This document shows, one piece after another, positions 19,138 to 29,391 of a stretch of 64,000 bases of DNA (within the stretch, counting starts at the first letter, position 1; the number at the start of each line of letters is the position of its first letter). The position numbers were made by a program, and so were the translations under genes. The DNA comes from CAVRQM01 sp963756975 (GTDB lineage Bacteria; Pseudomonadota; Alphaproteobacteria; Acetobacterales; Acetobacteraceae), in contig CAVWPS010000001.1 in NCBI GenBank assembly GCA_963756975.1, forward strand, positions 868,001-932,000. Direction: 5' to 3'. The notes beneath the pieces are model-generated. The model was not told the DNA's origin. It saw only the letters and a list, made by a program, of their open reading frames with translations, and did no database searches.

Positions 19138-20125
19138 TTACCAGCGCGCGTGGACGTGCGCCCGGGCGTGCTCGTCGTAGATGGCGCGGAGCTGCGCCAT
19201 GACGGCGTCCGGCAACGGCGGCAGATCGGCGGCGGCGGCGTTGGATCTCGCCTGCTCGGGGTTGCGCGCGCCGGGAATGGCGACGGTCACCGCGCCGAAC
19301 ATCAGAATCCACCGCAGCGCGAACTGCGCCATGCGTGGCGTCGCCGCCGACCAGTGGCCGGATCAGCTCCACCGCCTGCAACCCGATCTCGTACGGCAGG
19401 CCCGAAAAGGTCTCGCCGACATCGAACGCTTCGCCGTTCCGGTTGAACTGGCGGTGATCGGTCGCCTCGAACGTCGTATCGGCGCGGAACTTTCCCGACA
19501 GCAGACCGCTGGCGAGCGGGACGCGGGCGATCACGGCGACCTCGCGCTTCTTCGCCTCGGTGAAAAACAGCTCGGCCGGCCGCTGGCGAAAAATGTTGAA
19601 GATGATCTGGACGCTGACCACGCCCGGAAACTCGATCGCCTTCAGCGCTTCCTCGACGCGCTCGACGCTGACGCCGTAGTCGCGGATTTTCCCGTCCGCC
19701 TTCAGATCGTCGAGGGCGGCGAAAACCTCCTGATGGTAGTACAGGTCGGTCGGCGGGCAATGAAGCTGCACCAGGTCCAGCGTATCCACCTCGAGGTTGC
19801 GAAGGCTGCGCTCGACCCACTCGGTCAGGTTCGCGCGGGAGTAACCCGACACGATTTGCTTGGGCAGCCGCCGCCCTGCCTTGGTCGCGATGAACGGGCG
19901 TTCGCCGCCGCGTTCCTTCATCACCGCCGCGATCAGCCGCTCGGAATGCCCGTCGCCATACACGTCGGCGGTGTCGAGGAAGGTGACGCCGGTATCGAGG
20001 GCCGCATGCAACGCGGCTTTGCCGGCCGCGTCGTCGACCTGCCCCCAGCTCGCACCGATCGCCCAAGCGCCGAAGCCGATTTCGCTGACCGTGCGCCCGG
20101 TCCGCCCAAACATCCGTGTCTTCAT
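19138..20125 (-). pseudogene. Aldo/keto reductase, one frameshift
   Basis: About 328 residues when repaired. FGRTGRTVSEIGFGAWAIG, LDTADVYGDGHSE (Asp and Tyr of the catalytic tetrad), FIATKAG (Lys) and LVQLHCPP (His) are all present, so the active site is intact. Near 19338 an extra C (sense ACG-C-ATG) shifts the frame; removing it joins LVGGDAT to MAQFALRWILMF and the cofactor-binding IPGARNPEQ motif. It probably reduces aldehydes or sugar carbonyls with NADPH. It is downstream of, and could be co-transcribed with, the sugar ABC operon starting at 23915. Confidence 0.85.
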
Positions 20126-20318
20126 TCCGCCGGCTTCCCCCGCCTTACGGACCCTGAGGGCGGACCCGCGTGCCCCATCGTGACACCCTATTTTTGGTGC
20201 CGCCGCAAGGGACGAGCGGTCATCCGACCGGATCGTTGCTCGCCCGCGGACCCGGCGGCGCACCCCGCTGGTCGCGACCTTCGCCGCGTGCCACCGCGGA
20301 ACCAGGGGAGGACTGGCG

Positions 20319-21353
20319 TCACGGCTCCGGAATCCACGACGCGGTCGCGGCCGGGGAATGCCCGAACGCCGGCAGCTTCGCGCTCAGCTCGCCGATGGTG
20401 GCGACCTTGGCGTCGCGCAACGCCGCCTGCGTCAGCAATGTCGGCTCCACGAGGATGTTGTGCCCGGGGTTCTGCCCGGCGATTTCGAGTGCCGCGGCAC
20501 GGATCGACACCGCGCCGACCACCGCCGGGTTGGTGGCGACCGTCGCGACCCACGGGCTGCCGGCCTCGGTGATCTCCGCGATGTCGGACGTCGACACGTC
20601 GGCCGAATAAACCTTCACCTTGCCGGACAGGTTCAGCTCACCGAGCGCCAGCTTCACGCCGCGCGCGAACTCGTCGTAGGGCGCGAAGAACACCGTGATG
20701 TCCGGATTGGCCCGCAACGCGGCCTTCGCCTGATCGGCGACCGTCGCGGCGGTCGTGTCGTTGACCGCACCGATATGCGACTTCTCGACGATCCCCGGGT
20801 TCGCGGCCTTGACCTCGCGCCACACCGCGTCGCGGCGATCGAGCGGGGCGAAGCCGGCGACATAGACGTAGCCGGCATTAAAACTCTTGCCGTTCTCCGC
20901 GATGACTTGCTTCAGCGCCAAGTCCGCCAGTTCGTGGTCGCTCTGCTCGACCTGCGGGATGTTCGGATTGCCGAGATCGACATCGAACGCGACGACCTTG
21001 ATGCCCGCGTCGAGCGCCTTCTGCGCGACATCCTTCAGGGACTCGGCAAGCCCGTGGTCGATCACGATGGCTTTGACGCCGAGGTTGATCGCCTGCTCGA
21101 TCTGCGACCGTTGCTCCGACGCGTCCTGCCGCCCCGGAAAGACGCGCAGATCGATGCCGAGCAATTTCGCCTGCGCCTCGGCCCCGGCCTGATACGCCTG
21201 ATAAAAGTCGCCGGCCGACAAATACGTCACCAGCGCCACCTTCACGTCGCCCTTGTCGAACGGCGCCGGTGCACCGGGCAGCCCGGCGGCGACCGCCGAG
21301 AGCGGGGCGGCGAACATCGTCAGCGCCAGCAGGCTGTTGCGAAATGATCTCAT
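20319..21353 (-). CDS. Sugar ABC transporter substrate-binding protein
   Basis: A 344-residue exported protein starting at an ATG after an ACGGAGATTCGGT leader. Signal peptide to about residue 23 (AVAAG). KVALVTYLSAGDFYQAYQAG opens the periplasmic-binding fold, LGVKAIVIDHGLAESLKDV and GIKVVAFDVDLGNP follow, and a C-terminal lobe has ITVFFAPYDEFARGVKLAL. Third gene of an operon with the two-cassette ATPase and permease. It should bind a monosaccharide or related polyol, unidentified. Confidence 0.88.
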   Translation of the reverse strand: MRSFRNSLLALTMFAAPLSAVAAGLPGAPAPFDKGDVKVALVTYLSAGDFYQAYQAGAEAQAKLLGIDLRVFPGRQDASEQRSQIEQAINLGVKAIVIDHGLAESLKDVAQKALDAGIKVVAFDVDLGNPNIPQVEQSDHELADLALKQVIAENGKSFNAGYVYVAGFAPLDRRDAVWREVKAANPGIVEKSHIGAVNDTTAATVADQAKAALRANPDITVFFAPYDEFARGVKLALGELNLSGKVKVYSADVSTSDIAEITEAGSPWVATVATNPAVVGAVSIRAAALEIAGQNPGHNILVEPTLLTQAALRDAKVATIGELSAKLPAFGHSPAATASWIPEP

Positions 21354-21378
21354 ACCGAATCTCCGTTGACTGACGCGC

Positions 21379-22425
21379 TCATGCGCGCCGCCGGCCGAGG
21401 CCGAAGGTGAGGGACAGGGCACCGACGAGAACGGCCCCTTTCACGAAATCCTGCGTGTAATACGGCGTGTTCACCATCGTGAGGCCGTTCAGCAGCAGGC
21501 CGACGAAGATCGCACCCACGACCGTGCCGATGACGTTCGGATAGCGCCGGTCGAGCACCGCGTACCCGATCAGCGCCGCCGCGACGGCATCGAGCAGCAG
21601 CGACGCGCCGGACGAAATGTCCCCGCGCCCGACCCGTGCGGCCACGATCACGCCGCCAAGCGAGGCCAGCGTCGCCGAGATGACGTAGGCCGCCAGCCGG
21701 AGCCGCTGCGTGGGCGCACCCGCCAGCCGCGCCGCCACCTCGTTGCCGCCGATCGCGAAGAACAGGCGGCCGAACCGCGTGTGTTCGGTCAGCACATGCA
21801 GGACGATCGCGACCAATACCATCAGCACGACCGGCAGCGGTACGGCACCGCCGAGCTGCGCCCGCCCGATCGCGAGGAAGTTCGGATCGAACGCGCCGTT
21901 CGCGGTGTCGCCGTTCGGCAGGATCAGCCCCGATGCGATCGAGCGTCCCGCCGTCGGGATCAGTTGCAGGCCGGTCAGCAGGAAGTTCATCGCCAGCGTC
22001 GCCAGCAGATCCGGCACGCGAAGCCGGATGATGAGGAACGCGTTGCAGAGCCCGACGAGCGCCCCGAACACCAGCACCAGCGGCACCGTCTCCCAAGCGT
22101 CCAGCCGCCACACGACCATCGCGTAGCTCGCCGCCATGACGCTCGACGCGGCGACCGCGCCGATCGACAGGTCGAACCCGCCGACCGCCAGCGTCACCGT
22201 GACGCCCGCGCCGAGAATGGCCACGACCGAAACCGCCTGCAGGATGCTCATCAGGTTGGCGAAATGGATGAACGCCGGCTCGGCCCGGCTGAACCCGGCA
22301 AGCAGGATCGCCAGCAACAGGAATATCGCGCCTTTGCGGACCGCCTGAAGCAACACGGATCGCGTTGTCACGGTGCCGGGCGCGCGCGCGCGGGCCACGG
22401 CGGTCGCGGTCGATATCTCGGTCAT
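21379..22425 (-). CDS. Sugar ABC transporter permease
   Basis: A 348-residue RbsC-type permease. GGFDLSIGAVAASS, the IIRLRVPDLLATLAM loop, FFAIGGNEVAARLAG and AAALIGYAVLDRRYPNVIGT are seen; the last replaces the usual LGGTS with LIGYA, a variant found in some members. About 25 N-terminal residues are cytoplasmic. Its start overlaps the ATPase stop (ATGA) and the binding protein follows 25 bases later. Confidence 0.93.
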   Translation of the reverse strand: MTEISTATAVARARAPGTVTTRSVLLQAVRKGAIFLLLAILLAGFSRAEPAFIHFANLMSILQAVSVVAILGAGVTVTLAVGGFDLSIGAVAASSVMAASYAMVVWRLDAWETVPLVLVFGALVGLCNAFLIIRLRVPDLLATLAMNFLLTGLQLIPTAGRSIASGLILPNGDTANGAFDPNFLAIGRAQLGGAVPLPVVLMVLVAIVLHVLTEHTRFGRLFFAIGGNEVAARLAGAPTQRLRLAAYVISATLASLGGVIVAARVGRGDISSGASLLLDAVAAALIGYAVLDRRYPNVIGTVVGAIFVGLLLNGLTMVNTPYYTQDFVKGAVLVGALSLTFGLGRRRA

Positions 22426-23915
22426 GCGTCGGAATCCTGCGTCACGGCACCGGCGCGCCAGGGCGACAGGCCGAATCGGTCCATGGAATAGATGCGGTCG
22501 GCGACTTCGAGCGCTTCCTCGGGATCGCTCGTCGCGATCAGGGTCGCGGCGTTCGTCTCGTCCCGCAATGCGGCGATGATGTCGGCGCGCGCACCGACAT
22601 CGACCCCCTGAAACGGCTCATCGAGCAGCAGCACCGTCACCGGCTCGGCCTGCCAGCGCGCCAGCACGACTTTTTGCTGATTGCCGCCGGATAGCGTGTC
22701 GAGCCGCGCCGATGCGCCGGACGCGCGAATGCCGAGCCGCGCGATGGCGTCGTCGGCCGCGCGCTCCTCGCGATCGCCGACCAGAAAGCCGGTCGGGAAC
22801 CAGCGGCGCAGATGCGGCAGCGAGATCGTCCGCGCGACCGTACCGCCCGGCCAGTCCGACGGCACGAACGAACTTTGGTACCGGTCCGGCCCGGCGAGGA
22901 CGACACCGGCCGCGATCGCGTCGGCCGGCGAACGCGGCGCGAAATCCTTCCCCGCCAGCCGCATCGTCCCTTGCGCGGGCCGCCGCGATCCGCCGACCGC
23001 GGCCAGCAGGCTGCTCTTGCCCGCCCCGAGCGGCCCGGTGATCGCGACGATCTCGCCACGCGCGAGCACCAGATCGATCGGCGCGGAGACGCTGTGCGGC
23101 TTAAGCCCGGACAGCTCGAACACAGTTTTCCCGCCGCTCAAGCGAGGAACAGCGTGCGCGCGCGAAATCGGCCGGCCGATCATCGCGGCCAGCGCGTCGT
23201 CGAAGTCGATGGGTGCCGCGACATCGGCCACCACGCGCCCGCCGCGCAGAATCACGGCACGATCCGCCAGCCGCGCGAGGTCCGCCGTCCGGTGCGAGAT
23301 GTACAGGATCCCAAGGCCGCGCGCCCGGACATCGTCCAGCACCCCGAACAGCCGCGCCGCCTCGGCTTCCGACAGGCTCGCGGTCGGCTCGTCCAGGATC
23401 AACACCTTCGCATCCGCCGACAGCGCCCGGGCAATGGCGATCATTTGCCGGCCGGCCGGCCCGACCTCGCCGAAATCGCGATCGAGCGGCAGGTCGAACC
23501 CCGCCCGCGCCGCAACCGCCGCCGCCTGCCGCCGCACCGAACGGCGCGACAGGAACAACGGCGCATGCCGGTCGGCGAACCGGTCCAGCACGAGCGTGTC
23601 GGCCACCGTCAGGCCGGGCGCCCCGACCCGCTGCGTCGCCTGCTGCACGGTCGCGATCCCGGCCACCGACGCCTCGCGCGGCGACGCGGGCGCGAACGGC
23701 ACGCCGGCAAGCCTGACCGTGCCGGCATCGGCTTGCACCGAGCCCGACAGGATGCCGACCAGCGTGGACTTGCCAGCCCCGTTGGCGCCCATCAGCGCCA
23801 CGATGCTGCCCGCATACACATCCAGGTCGATGTCGATCAGCGCCCGGGTCGCGCCGAACGCCTTGCCGACATTGCGGACGGACATGAGCGGCGCGGTGGC
23901 GGAACGGTGCGTCAT
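22422..23915 (-). CDS. Sugar ABC transporter ATPase, two-cassette type
   Basis: A 497-residue double ATPase. First cassette: GANGAGKST, EVGPAGRQMIAIARAL in place of the LSGGQ signature, VLILDEPTASL. Second cassette: GPLGAGKSS, a better Walker A than this position usually has, then TLSGGNQQKVVLARWQ and LLLDEPFQGVDVG. So the two sites are each canonical in a different element. First gene of the operon; 265 bases separate it from the divergent binding-protein gene at 24181, and that gap contains dyad symmetry. Confidence 0.93.
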   Translation of the reverse strand: MTHRSATAPLMSVRNVGKAFGATRALIDIDLDVYAGSIVALMGANGAGKSTLVGILSGSVQADAGTVRLAGVPFAPASPREASVAGIATVQQATQRVGAPGLTVADTLVLDRFADRHAPLFLSRRSVRRQAAAVAARAGFDLPLDRDFGEVGPAGRQMIAIARALSADAKVLILDEPTASLSEAEAARLFGVLDDVRARGLGILYISHRTADLARLADRAVILRGGRVVADVAAPIDFDDALAAMIGRPISRAHAVPRLSGGKTVFELSGLKPHSVSAPIDLVLARGEIVAITGPLGAGKSSLLAAVGGSRRPAQGTMRLAGKDFAPRSPADAIAAGVVLAGPDRYQSSFVPSDWPGGTVARTISLPHLRRWFPTGFLVGDREERAADDAIARLGIRASGASARLDTLSGGNQQKVVLARWQAEPVTVLLLDEPFQGVDVGARADIIAALRDETNAATLIATSDPEEALEVADRIYSMDRFGLSPWRAGAVTQDSDA

Positions 23916-24040
23916 GGTCCCTGCGGTCAAGAACGGTTCTTCCGGGAGATGGCGCGCATCCTTATTGCACGAATGTCGAACGCACAATCCAGCAAACCCC
24001 GCGCGCACGTCCATTTCGGAACGGGCACGACCGAACAACA

Positions 24041-24079
24041 TTGAACCCGAGTGGAATGAGCCTAGGCTGGCTGGTTCAA
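24041..24079. promoter_or_regulatory. Dyad-rich control region between divergent transporter operons
   Basis: TTGAACC at 24041-24047 is mirrored by GGTTCAA at 24073-24079, and between them lies the ten-base palindrome AGCCTAGGCT at 24059-24068. The gap holds no gene. A LacI- or GntR-type regulator could bind here; none is encoded next to it. The two dyads are not exactly concentric. Confidence 0.35.
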
Positions 24080-24180
24080 CATACCCGTCAGAGTGAGCGT
24101 TCCCGCGGCCATCGAAACAGACGGCGGCGCGACGGCCGGCGATGCCGGCGCACCGGTGACAAGAACAGCGTGGGGGAACG

Positions 24181-25460
24181 ATGTCGGTCAAGAATACGGT
24201 TTCGGCGGGGCTCGGCGCGCTCCTGCTTCTCGGGTCCGGCACGGCCGGCCTGATCGCGACGACCGACGCGGCCTCGGCCGCGACGACGCTGAAGATGTGG
24301 ACCTTGCCGTTCGACGAGACCGAGCTGAAGGCGCTCAACGACGTCATCGCCTCGTTCGAGAAAGCCAATCCGGATGTCGAGGTCAAACTCGAAACTCGGG
24401 GCACCGACGAGCACAAGACGGCGATGCGCCTCGCGATCGGCTCCGACCAGGCACCGGACATTTACTTCATGTGGGGCGGCTTCGGCCTCGGCGGCGAGTT
24501 CGTCCGGGCCGGCGCGTCGGCGCCGCTCGACAAGGAATACGCAGCGCTGGGCTGGGACAACCGCTTCGCCGCCGCCGCCCTGACCGACTCGCGACGCTAC
24601 GGGAACGAGCGCCACGGCGTGCCGTTCGGCATCCATGGCGAGGCCCTCTATTACAACAAGGCACTGTTCGCGAAGGCCGGCATCTCGGCACCGCCGCAGA
24701 GCTACGACGAACTGCTCGCCGACGCGGCCAAGCTGAAGGCCGCGCGCATCCCCGCCTTCACCTTCGGCGGCTCCGTGAACTGGCACCTCATGCGGCTCAT
24801 GGACGAGATCCTCGAAGCTAAGTGCGGCGCCAAGACGCATGACGCGCTGACGTCGATGACGGTGAGCTGGGCGAAGGAGCCCTGCGCCGACGGCCAGTTT
24901 CGTCGACCTCAAGACTTGGACCGGCGGACTACACGCTGAAGCCCTTCATGGGCCTCAGCGACGCGCAATCGCAAAGTCTGTTCTACGCCGGTCGTGCCGC
25001 GATGATGCTGGAGGGCGACTGGTTCGTGCGGATGCTGGAGACCAACTCCGACCTTATCGAAATACGCCATGTTCGTCGTTCCCGACCGGGACCGACCGCC
25101 TCTATCTATTCAGCGAATACCTGTACGTGAGTGCCAATTCCGCGCATAAGCCCGAGGCGGTGAAATTTCTCGACTACCTCACCTCGCCTGCGATCGAGCA
25201 GGCATACCTGGGCAAGTTCGGCGCCGGCTCGGTCGATGTCGGGCTCGACTACAGCGCCGACAAGCGCGAACTCGATCACCAGTGGACGGACATCTACAAG
25301 AAATACCAGCGAGACGTTCGTCAACGGCGACCAGGCGTTCCCGCTCGCGGTGACGACCGAGTATTGGCGTATCATCAATCAGGTTGCGACCGGCGACATC
25401 GACCCGGCCGCGGCAGCCGGCGATCTGCAAACGTTCATCGACAACAACCAGAAGAAATAA
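24181..25460 (+). pseudogene. Extracellular solute-binding protein family 1 (sugar ABC transporter), several frameshifts
   Basis: Reads cleanly for about 239 residues: signal peptide ending SAATT near residue 35, then LKMWTLPFDETELKAL, AIGSDQAPDIYFMWGG and a PFGIHGEALYYNKALFAKAGI core typical of MalE/UgpB-type binding proteins. Extra single bases near 24899, 24926, 25056, 25082 and 25310 then shift the frame. Skipping them restores FVDLKTWTG, DYTLKPFMGLSDAQSQSLFY, YAMFVVPTGTDRLYLFSEY and a C-terminus ending DLQTFIDNNQKK at 25460. No substitution has produced a stop within the repaired frame, so loss by ordinary decay is doubtful. Total repaired length is about 425 residues, normal for the family. 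Confidence 0.8.
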
Positions 25461-25503
25461 GTGGCTGACGGCCGGGGCCACTCGTCGTTGGACAGTCCAT
25501 CGC

Positions 25504-26432
25504 ATGCGTGACCCCGCGCCGGTCATCCCGGCCCGCCGCAAACGCGCGCCGCACGATCCCTGGCGGCAAATCCTGCCGTTGCTCGGGCCGGCGTTGCTGA
25601 TCTACGGCCTGTTCGCCGTCTATCCCGCGCTCAATTCGTTCCATCTCAGCGTCATGAAGTGGGACGGGCTGTCGCCTCACACGACGTTCGTCGGCCTCGC
25701 CAATTACCGCGCAGATCTTTACCGAGGATCCGGTGTTCTGGGTCGCACTCGGCAACTCCGTCATCTGGATGCTGCTGTCGGTCACGCTGCCGCCTCTGCT
25801 CGGGCTCGTCTTGGCACTCGGGCTCAATCAGAAGCTGTTCGGCCGCACCAGCCTGCGCGCCATCTTCTACCTGCCGGCGATCGTCGCCTCGATCGCGGTG
25901 GCAACGATGTGGCGGTGGATGTACGACCCGTTCTACGGGATCATCAACACGGCGCTCACCGCCATCGGCCTCGACTTTCTCGTGCAGGACTGGCTCGGCG
26001 ACAAAAGCGTCGCACTCTATTCGGTGTTCGTCGCCTATCTGTGGCAGACCACCGGCGTCAGCATGGTGCTGTTCCTCGCCGGGCTTCAGACCGTCTCCAC
26101 GACGCTGATCGAGGCCGCCCGTATCGACGGCGCCGGACGCCTTCAAACCCTGCGCCACATCACCCTGCCCGCGCTGATGCCGACCATCACCATCGTGCTC
26201 GTGCTGGCCGTCGTGAACTCGCTCAAGGTGTTCGACATCATCTACGGCACCACGCAGGGCGGCCCCGGCGCAGTCGACTCAACTGCTGGCGCTATGGACG
26301 TTCTGGCAATCCCTGCAGATCCATGATTTCGGGCGTGGCAACGCCATCGCGGTCGTGCTGTTCGCCATCACGCTGATCGTCGTCGTCCCGTATCTGCGTT
26401 GGTCGCGCCGACGCGAAGACGCCCTGTCGTGA
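25504..26432 (+). pseudogene. Sugar ABC transporter permease, MalF/UgpA type, two frameshifts
   Basis: The ATG begins MRDPAPVIPARR, followed by six predicted membrane spans. Single extra bases near 25708 and 26270 break the frame. The parts join as VGLANY/AQIFTEDPVFWVALGNS and GGPG/QSTQLLALWTFWQSLQIHDFG. The EAARIDGAGRLQTLRHITLPAL motif, the EAA loop that contacts the ATPase, is intact. The repaired stop overlaps the next permease start (GTGA). Partner of the binding protein just upstream; no dedicated ATPase gene is present, so a shared MsmX/UgpC-like ATPase would be needed. Confidence 0.8.
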
Positions 26433-27308
26433 GCGCCACGCTCCCCTGGGGCCGCGCGAGCCAACGCCTCCGCCGCGCCGACCCCCTGCTCATCGGGCTG
26501 TGGCTGTCGCTCATCGCCTTCGCCGTGATCTGGGTCGCGCCGTTCATCTTCATCCTGTTCACGTCGCTGAAGACGGAATCGGAGATCGCCAACGGCAGCG
26601 CCTTCGCGCCACCGCTGCAGCCGGCTTGGCACAACTACGCGGCCGCATGGCAACGGGGCCATTTCTCGACGGACGGTGATCAACAGCACCGTCATCTGCC
26701 TGATCAAGGTGCCGCTCGGGTTGTTCATCTCGGCGATGGCCGCCTACGCGCTGTCGCGGATGAAAATTCCGGCGCCAGCGCACGATCATGCTGCTCGTCA
26801 TCCTCGGCACGATGATCCCGATTCAGATTATATTGGCACCGCTGTTCGGCTTCATCAGCCGTCTCGGCCTGATCAACCACTATGCCGGTCATCATCCTGC
26901 CCTACATCGCATTCGGCGTGCCCTACCAGGTGTTCGTCCTGTACGGCTTCTTCCGCGCGATGCCGCGGGAACTCGGCGAGGCCGCCGCTGGTCGACGGCG
27001 CCGCGCCACTTCACCATCTTCTGGCGCATCTTCCTGCCGATCTCCCTACCCCGCGCTCGCCGCCCTGTTCATCCTCGATTTCGTCGCGACCTGGAACGAG
27101 TTCGCGCATGGCGCTCGTGCTCATGCAGGACAATCCGAAAGCTGGACGCTGCCGCTCGGCCTGATGGCGTTCCAGGGCCAGTTCTCCAGCGCCTACGGAC
27201 AGCTCAACGCGGCCATCGTCATGACCGTGCTGCCCGCCGCCATCGTCTACATGCATGTTTCAACGCTACTTCGTCAGCGGCCTCACCATGGGCGCCGTAA
27301 AGGAATAA
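26429..27308 (+). pseudogene. Sugar ABC transporter permease, MalG/UgpE type, many frameshifts
   Basis: GTG start overlapping the upstream stop. Repaired fragments in order are LIGLWLSLIAFAVIWVAPF, TVINSTVICLIKVPLGLFIS, TIMLLVILGTMIPIQIILAP, VIILPYIAFGVPYQVFVLYG, the EAA loop region LGEAALVDGA then FTIFWRIFLPIS, PALAALFILDFVATWNEF, MALVLMQ and GQFSSAYGQLNAAIV. At least nine extra bases lie between 26671 and 27254, sometimes only 50 bases apart. All MalG landmarks are in the right order and spacing, and the gene ends with MGAVKE at 27308. Confidence 0.78.
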
Positions 27309-27311
27309 GCC

Positions 27312-28850
27312 ATGTCCACGACCGTGATGCCCCAAAGCGACGTGCCGCAATGGGATGTGTTCGAGGTGTCGTTCCCGGGCCCGACCGACGGCAACCCGTT
27401 CGACGACGTCACCATCTCCGCCGAGTTCGTCGGCGGCGGGCAGACCGTTCGCCAGACCGGGTTCTACGACGGCGACGGCATCTGGCGCATCCGTTTCATG
27501 CCGCCCGAGCAGGGATCATGGACGTTCCGCACCGAGGCGAACGTCGCCGCGCTCGATGGCCTCGCCGGCGCGTTCACCTGCACGCCGCCGCGTCCCGGCA
27601 GTGCATGGCCCCGTGCGCGTCCGCAACACCTTTCATTTCGCCTACGAGGACGGCACGCCCTATTTCCCGTTCGGCACGACCTGCTACGCCTGGACGCACC
27701 AGCCGCTCGCGATGCAAGCCGACACACTTAAGACGCTTGCCGCCGAACCGCTTCAACAAAATCCGCATGGGCGTGTTTCCCAAACACTATCATCTACAAC
27801 GAGCAACGAACCGCTGCACCGCGTCTTCGTCATCGACGCCGACGGGCGCGAGGATTTTGCCCGGTTCGACCCGGCGTTCTTCCGTCATTTCGAGCAGCAG
27901 GTCGCGCGCACTCGGCGAACTCGGCATCGAAGCCGACGTGATCCTGTTCCACCCGTACGATCGCTGGGGCTATTGCGACATGACGCTGGCGCAGGATTTG
28001 CGCTACCTGCGCTACATCGTCGCGCGGCTCGCGGCGTATCCGGAACGTCTGGTGGTCGCTCGCCAACGAATACGATTTCCTGCTCGACGTGAAGCCGCTC
28101 GCGCAGTGGGAGCGATACGTTCCACATGATCGAGCGAACTCGATCCGAACCATCATCTCGAAATCGATCCACAACGGCGAGCAGACGATGAAATTCGACC
28201 ACCGCAAGCCCGTGGGTCGACCCACATGAGCGTGCAGAATTGGGACGTGAAGCACACCGCCGAGTGGCGGCTCGACTGGGGCAAGCCGCTGGTCAACGAC
28301 GAGTGCGAATACGAGGGCGACATCCCCCAGCATTGGGGCAACATCACCGCCCGCGAGCTGGTGCATCGCTTCTGGGTCACGGTGACGCGCGGCGGCTACG
28401 CGGGTCACGGCGAGACCTACATGCACCCCGACGACCTGCTGTGGTGGGCGAAAGGCGGCGTGCTCCGCGGCGAGAGCGCGCCGCGCATCGCGTTCCTGCG
28501 TTCCATCGTCGAGGCAGGACGTCACGACCGGTCTGACCCCGCTGCCCGGCGGGGAGTGGCGGTGGACCGAGTTTCGGCGGCGAGCGACGGCGATTTCCGG
28601 CTGATCTACTTCGGCGAGCACCGGTCGGTGCTCTGGCGCGGCGGCTTGCCGATCGACGAGGCGCAAATACCAGCTCGACCTGATCGACACGTGGGACATG
28701 ACGATCACGCCGCTGGAGCCGGTACCGCCGCCGCCCCCGGTCGCGCTGCGCGGCCGCAAGGGCGTCCTCCACCGGGATCCGGACACGGGCTTCGCCGTCC
28801 GGCTTCCCGGTAAACCCTATCAAGCCATCCGGGTCCGACGCTCGGTTTGA
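27312..28850 (+). pseudogene. DUF5060/DUF4038 glycoside-hydrolase-like protein, many frameshifts
   Basis: N-terminal DUF5060 beta-sandwich: QWDVFEVSFPGPTDGNPF, GFYDGDGIWRIRFMPPEQG and WTFRTEANV. Then the DUF4038 (apiosidase-like) barrel in pieces: YFPFGTTCYAWTHQP, RFNKIRMGVFPKHY, VILFHPYDRWGY, SLANEYDFLLDVKPL, KFDHRKP with THMSVQNWD, and YEGDIPQHWGNI. A DUF5605-like C-terminus follows. The SLANEYD Glu and the late NDECEYEGD Glu fit a retaining glycosidase pair, by analogy only. About fifteen extra single bases split it. It probably acts on a plant-wall oligosaccharide imported by the upstream transporter; no signal peptide is seen, so it would be cytoplasmic. Confidence 0.72.
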
Positions 28851-29014
28851 TCGGCTACGGCGCGCCGCGGCCGACGCCCGAGTGGGGCCTGCTGATCGCC
28901 GAAGGCCGCAACGACATCGGCACCGCGTGATAGCTGGCCACCTTCCCGGGCCTGGTCGTCGTGGCCGTGGTGCTGTTGGCCAACCGGATCAGCCAATTGC
29001 TGCGCCCGGCGTGA
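28838..29014 (+). pseudogene. 3' remnant of a peptide ABC transporter permease (DppC-like)
   Basis: Only the last ~58 codons remain: LIGYGAPRPTPEWGLLIAEG is the classic end of a DppC/OppC permease, then LATFPGLVVVAVVLLANRIS. Where relatives have Trp-Trp (TGG TGG) the sequence reads TGA TAG, two adjacent stops. This is real decay, unlike the insertions upstream. The 5' part is absent; the glycosidase-like gene runs straight into it, marking a recombination junction near 28840. Confidence 0.7.
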
Positions 29015-29340
29015 CGCCGGTCATCGACGTCGCCGGGCTGTCGGTGTCCCACCGCAACGCCGATCACTGGCCGCGCCGTCCACGATCTGTCGTGCCACGT
29101 CCATGCGGGCGAGCAGGCGGGGCTGGTGGGCGAATCCGGCTCCGGCAAGACCCCGACCGCGCAGGCGATCCTTGGCCTCATGGAGATCCATCAGCGCGTC
29201 ATCCACGGTGCCGCGTTCCTCAACTGGGCCAACGGCCGCTGCTGTCGCTGGGCGAGACTTCCGGGAGACCGCCCTGGCGGCCCGGCGCGCACCGGAAGCG
29301 CGGAAGCCGTCAAGGACGCGGCGGACCGACGACGCTTGTG
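29011..29340 (+). pseudogene. 5' remnant of a peptide ABC transporter ATPase (DppD-like)
   Basis: Starts with a GTG overlapping the permease remnant stop. VIDVAGLSVSHRN, then after a frameshift VHDLSCHVHAGEQAGLVGES with Walker A GESGSGKT and AQAILGLMEIHQR. A second shift leads to RPLLSLGET, after which homology ends. Signature, Walker B and the C-terminus are missing. The remainder up to the Hint gene start at 29392 shows nothing recognisable. An intact paralogous dpp operon lies at 33.9-38.7 kb. Confidence 0.65.
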
Positions 29341-29391
29341 TTGCCGCGCGGCTCTAAATACGGTCGGTGGATCAGTTCGCAGGGGGACGCG

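Noticed and set aside
24181..28850. Programmed +1 frameshifting as the explanation of the broken operon
   Set aside because: There are too many sites, without a shared slippery codon or stimulatory structure; sequencing error is simpler. Kept only as a remote alternative.
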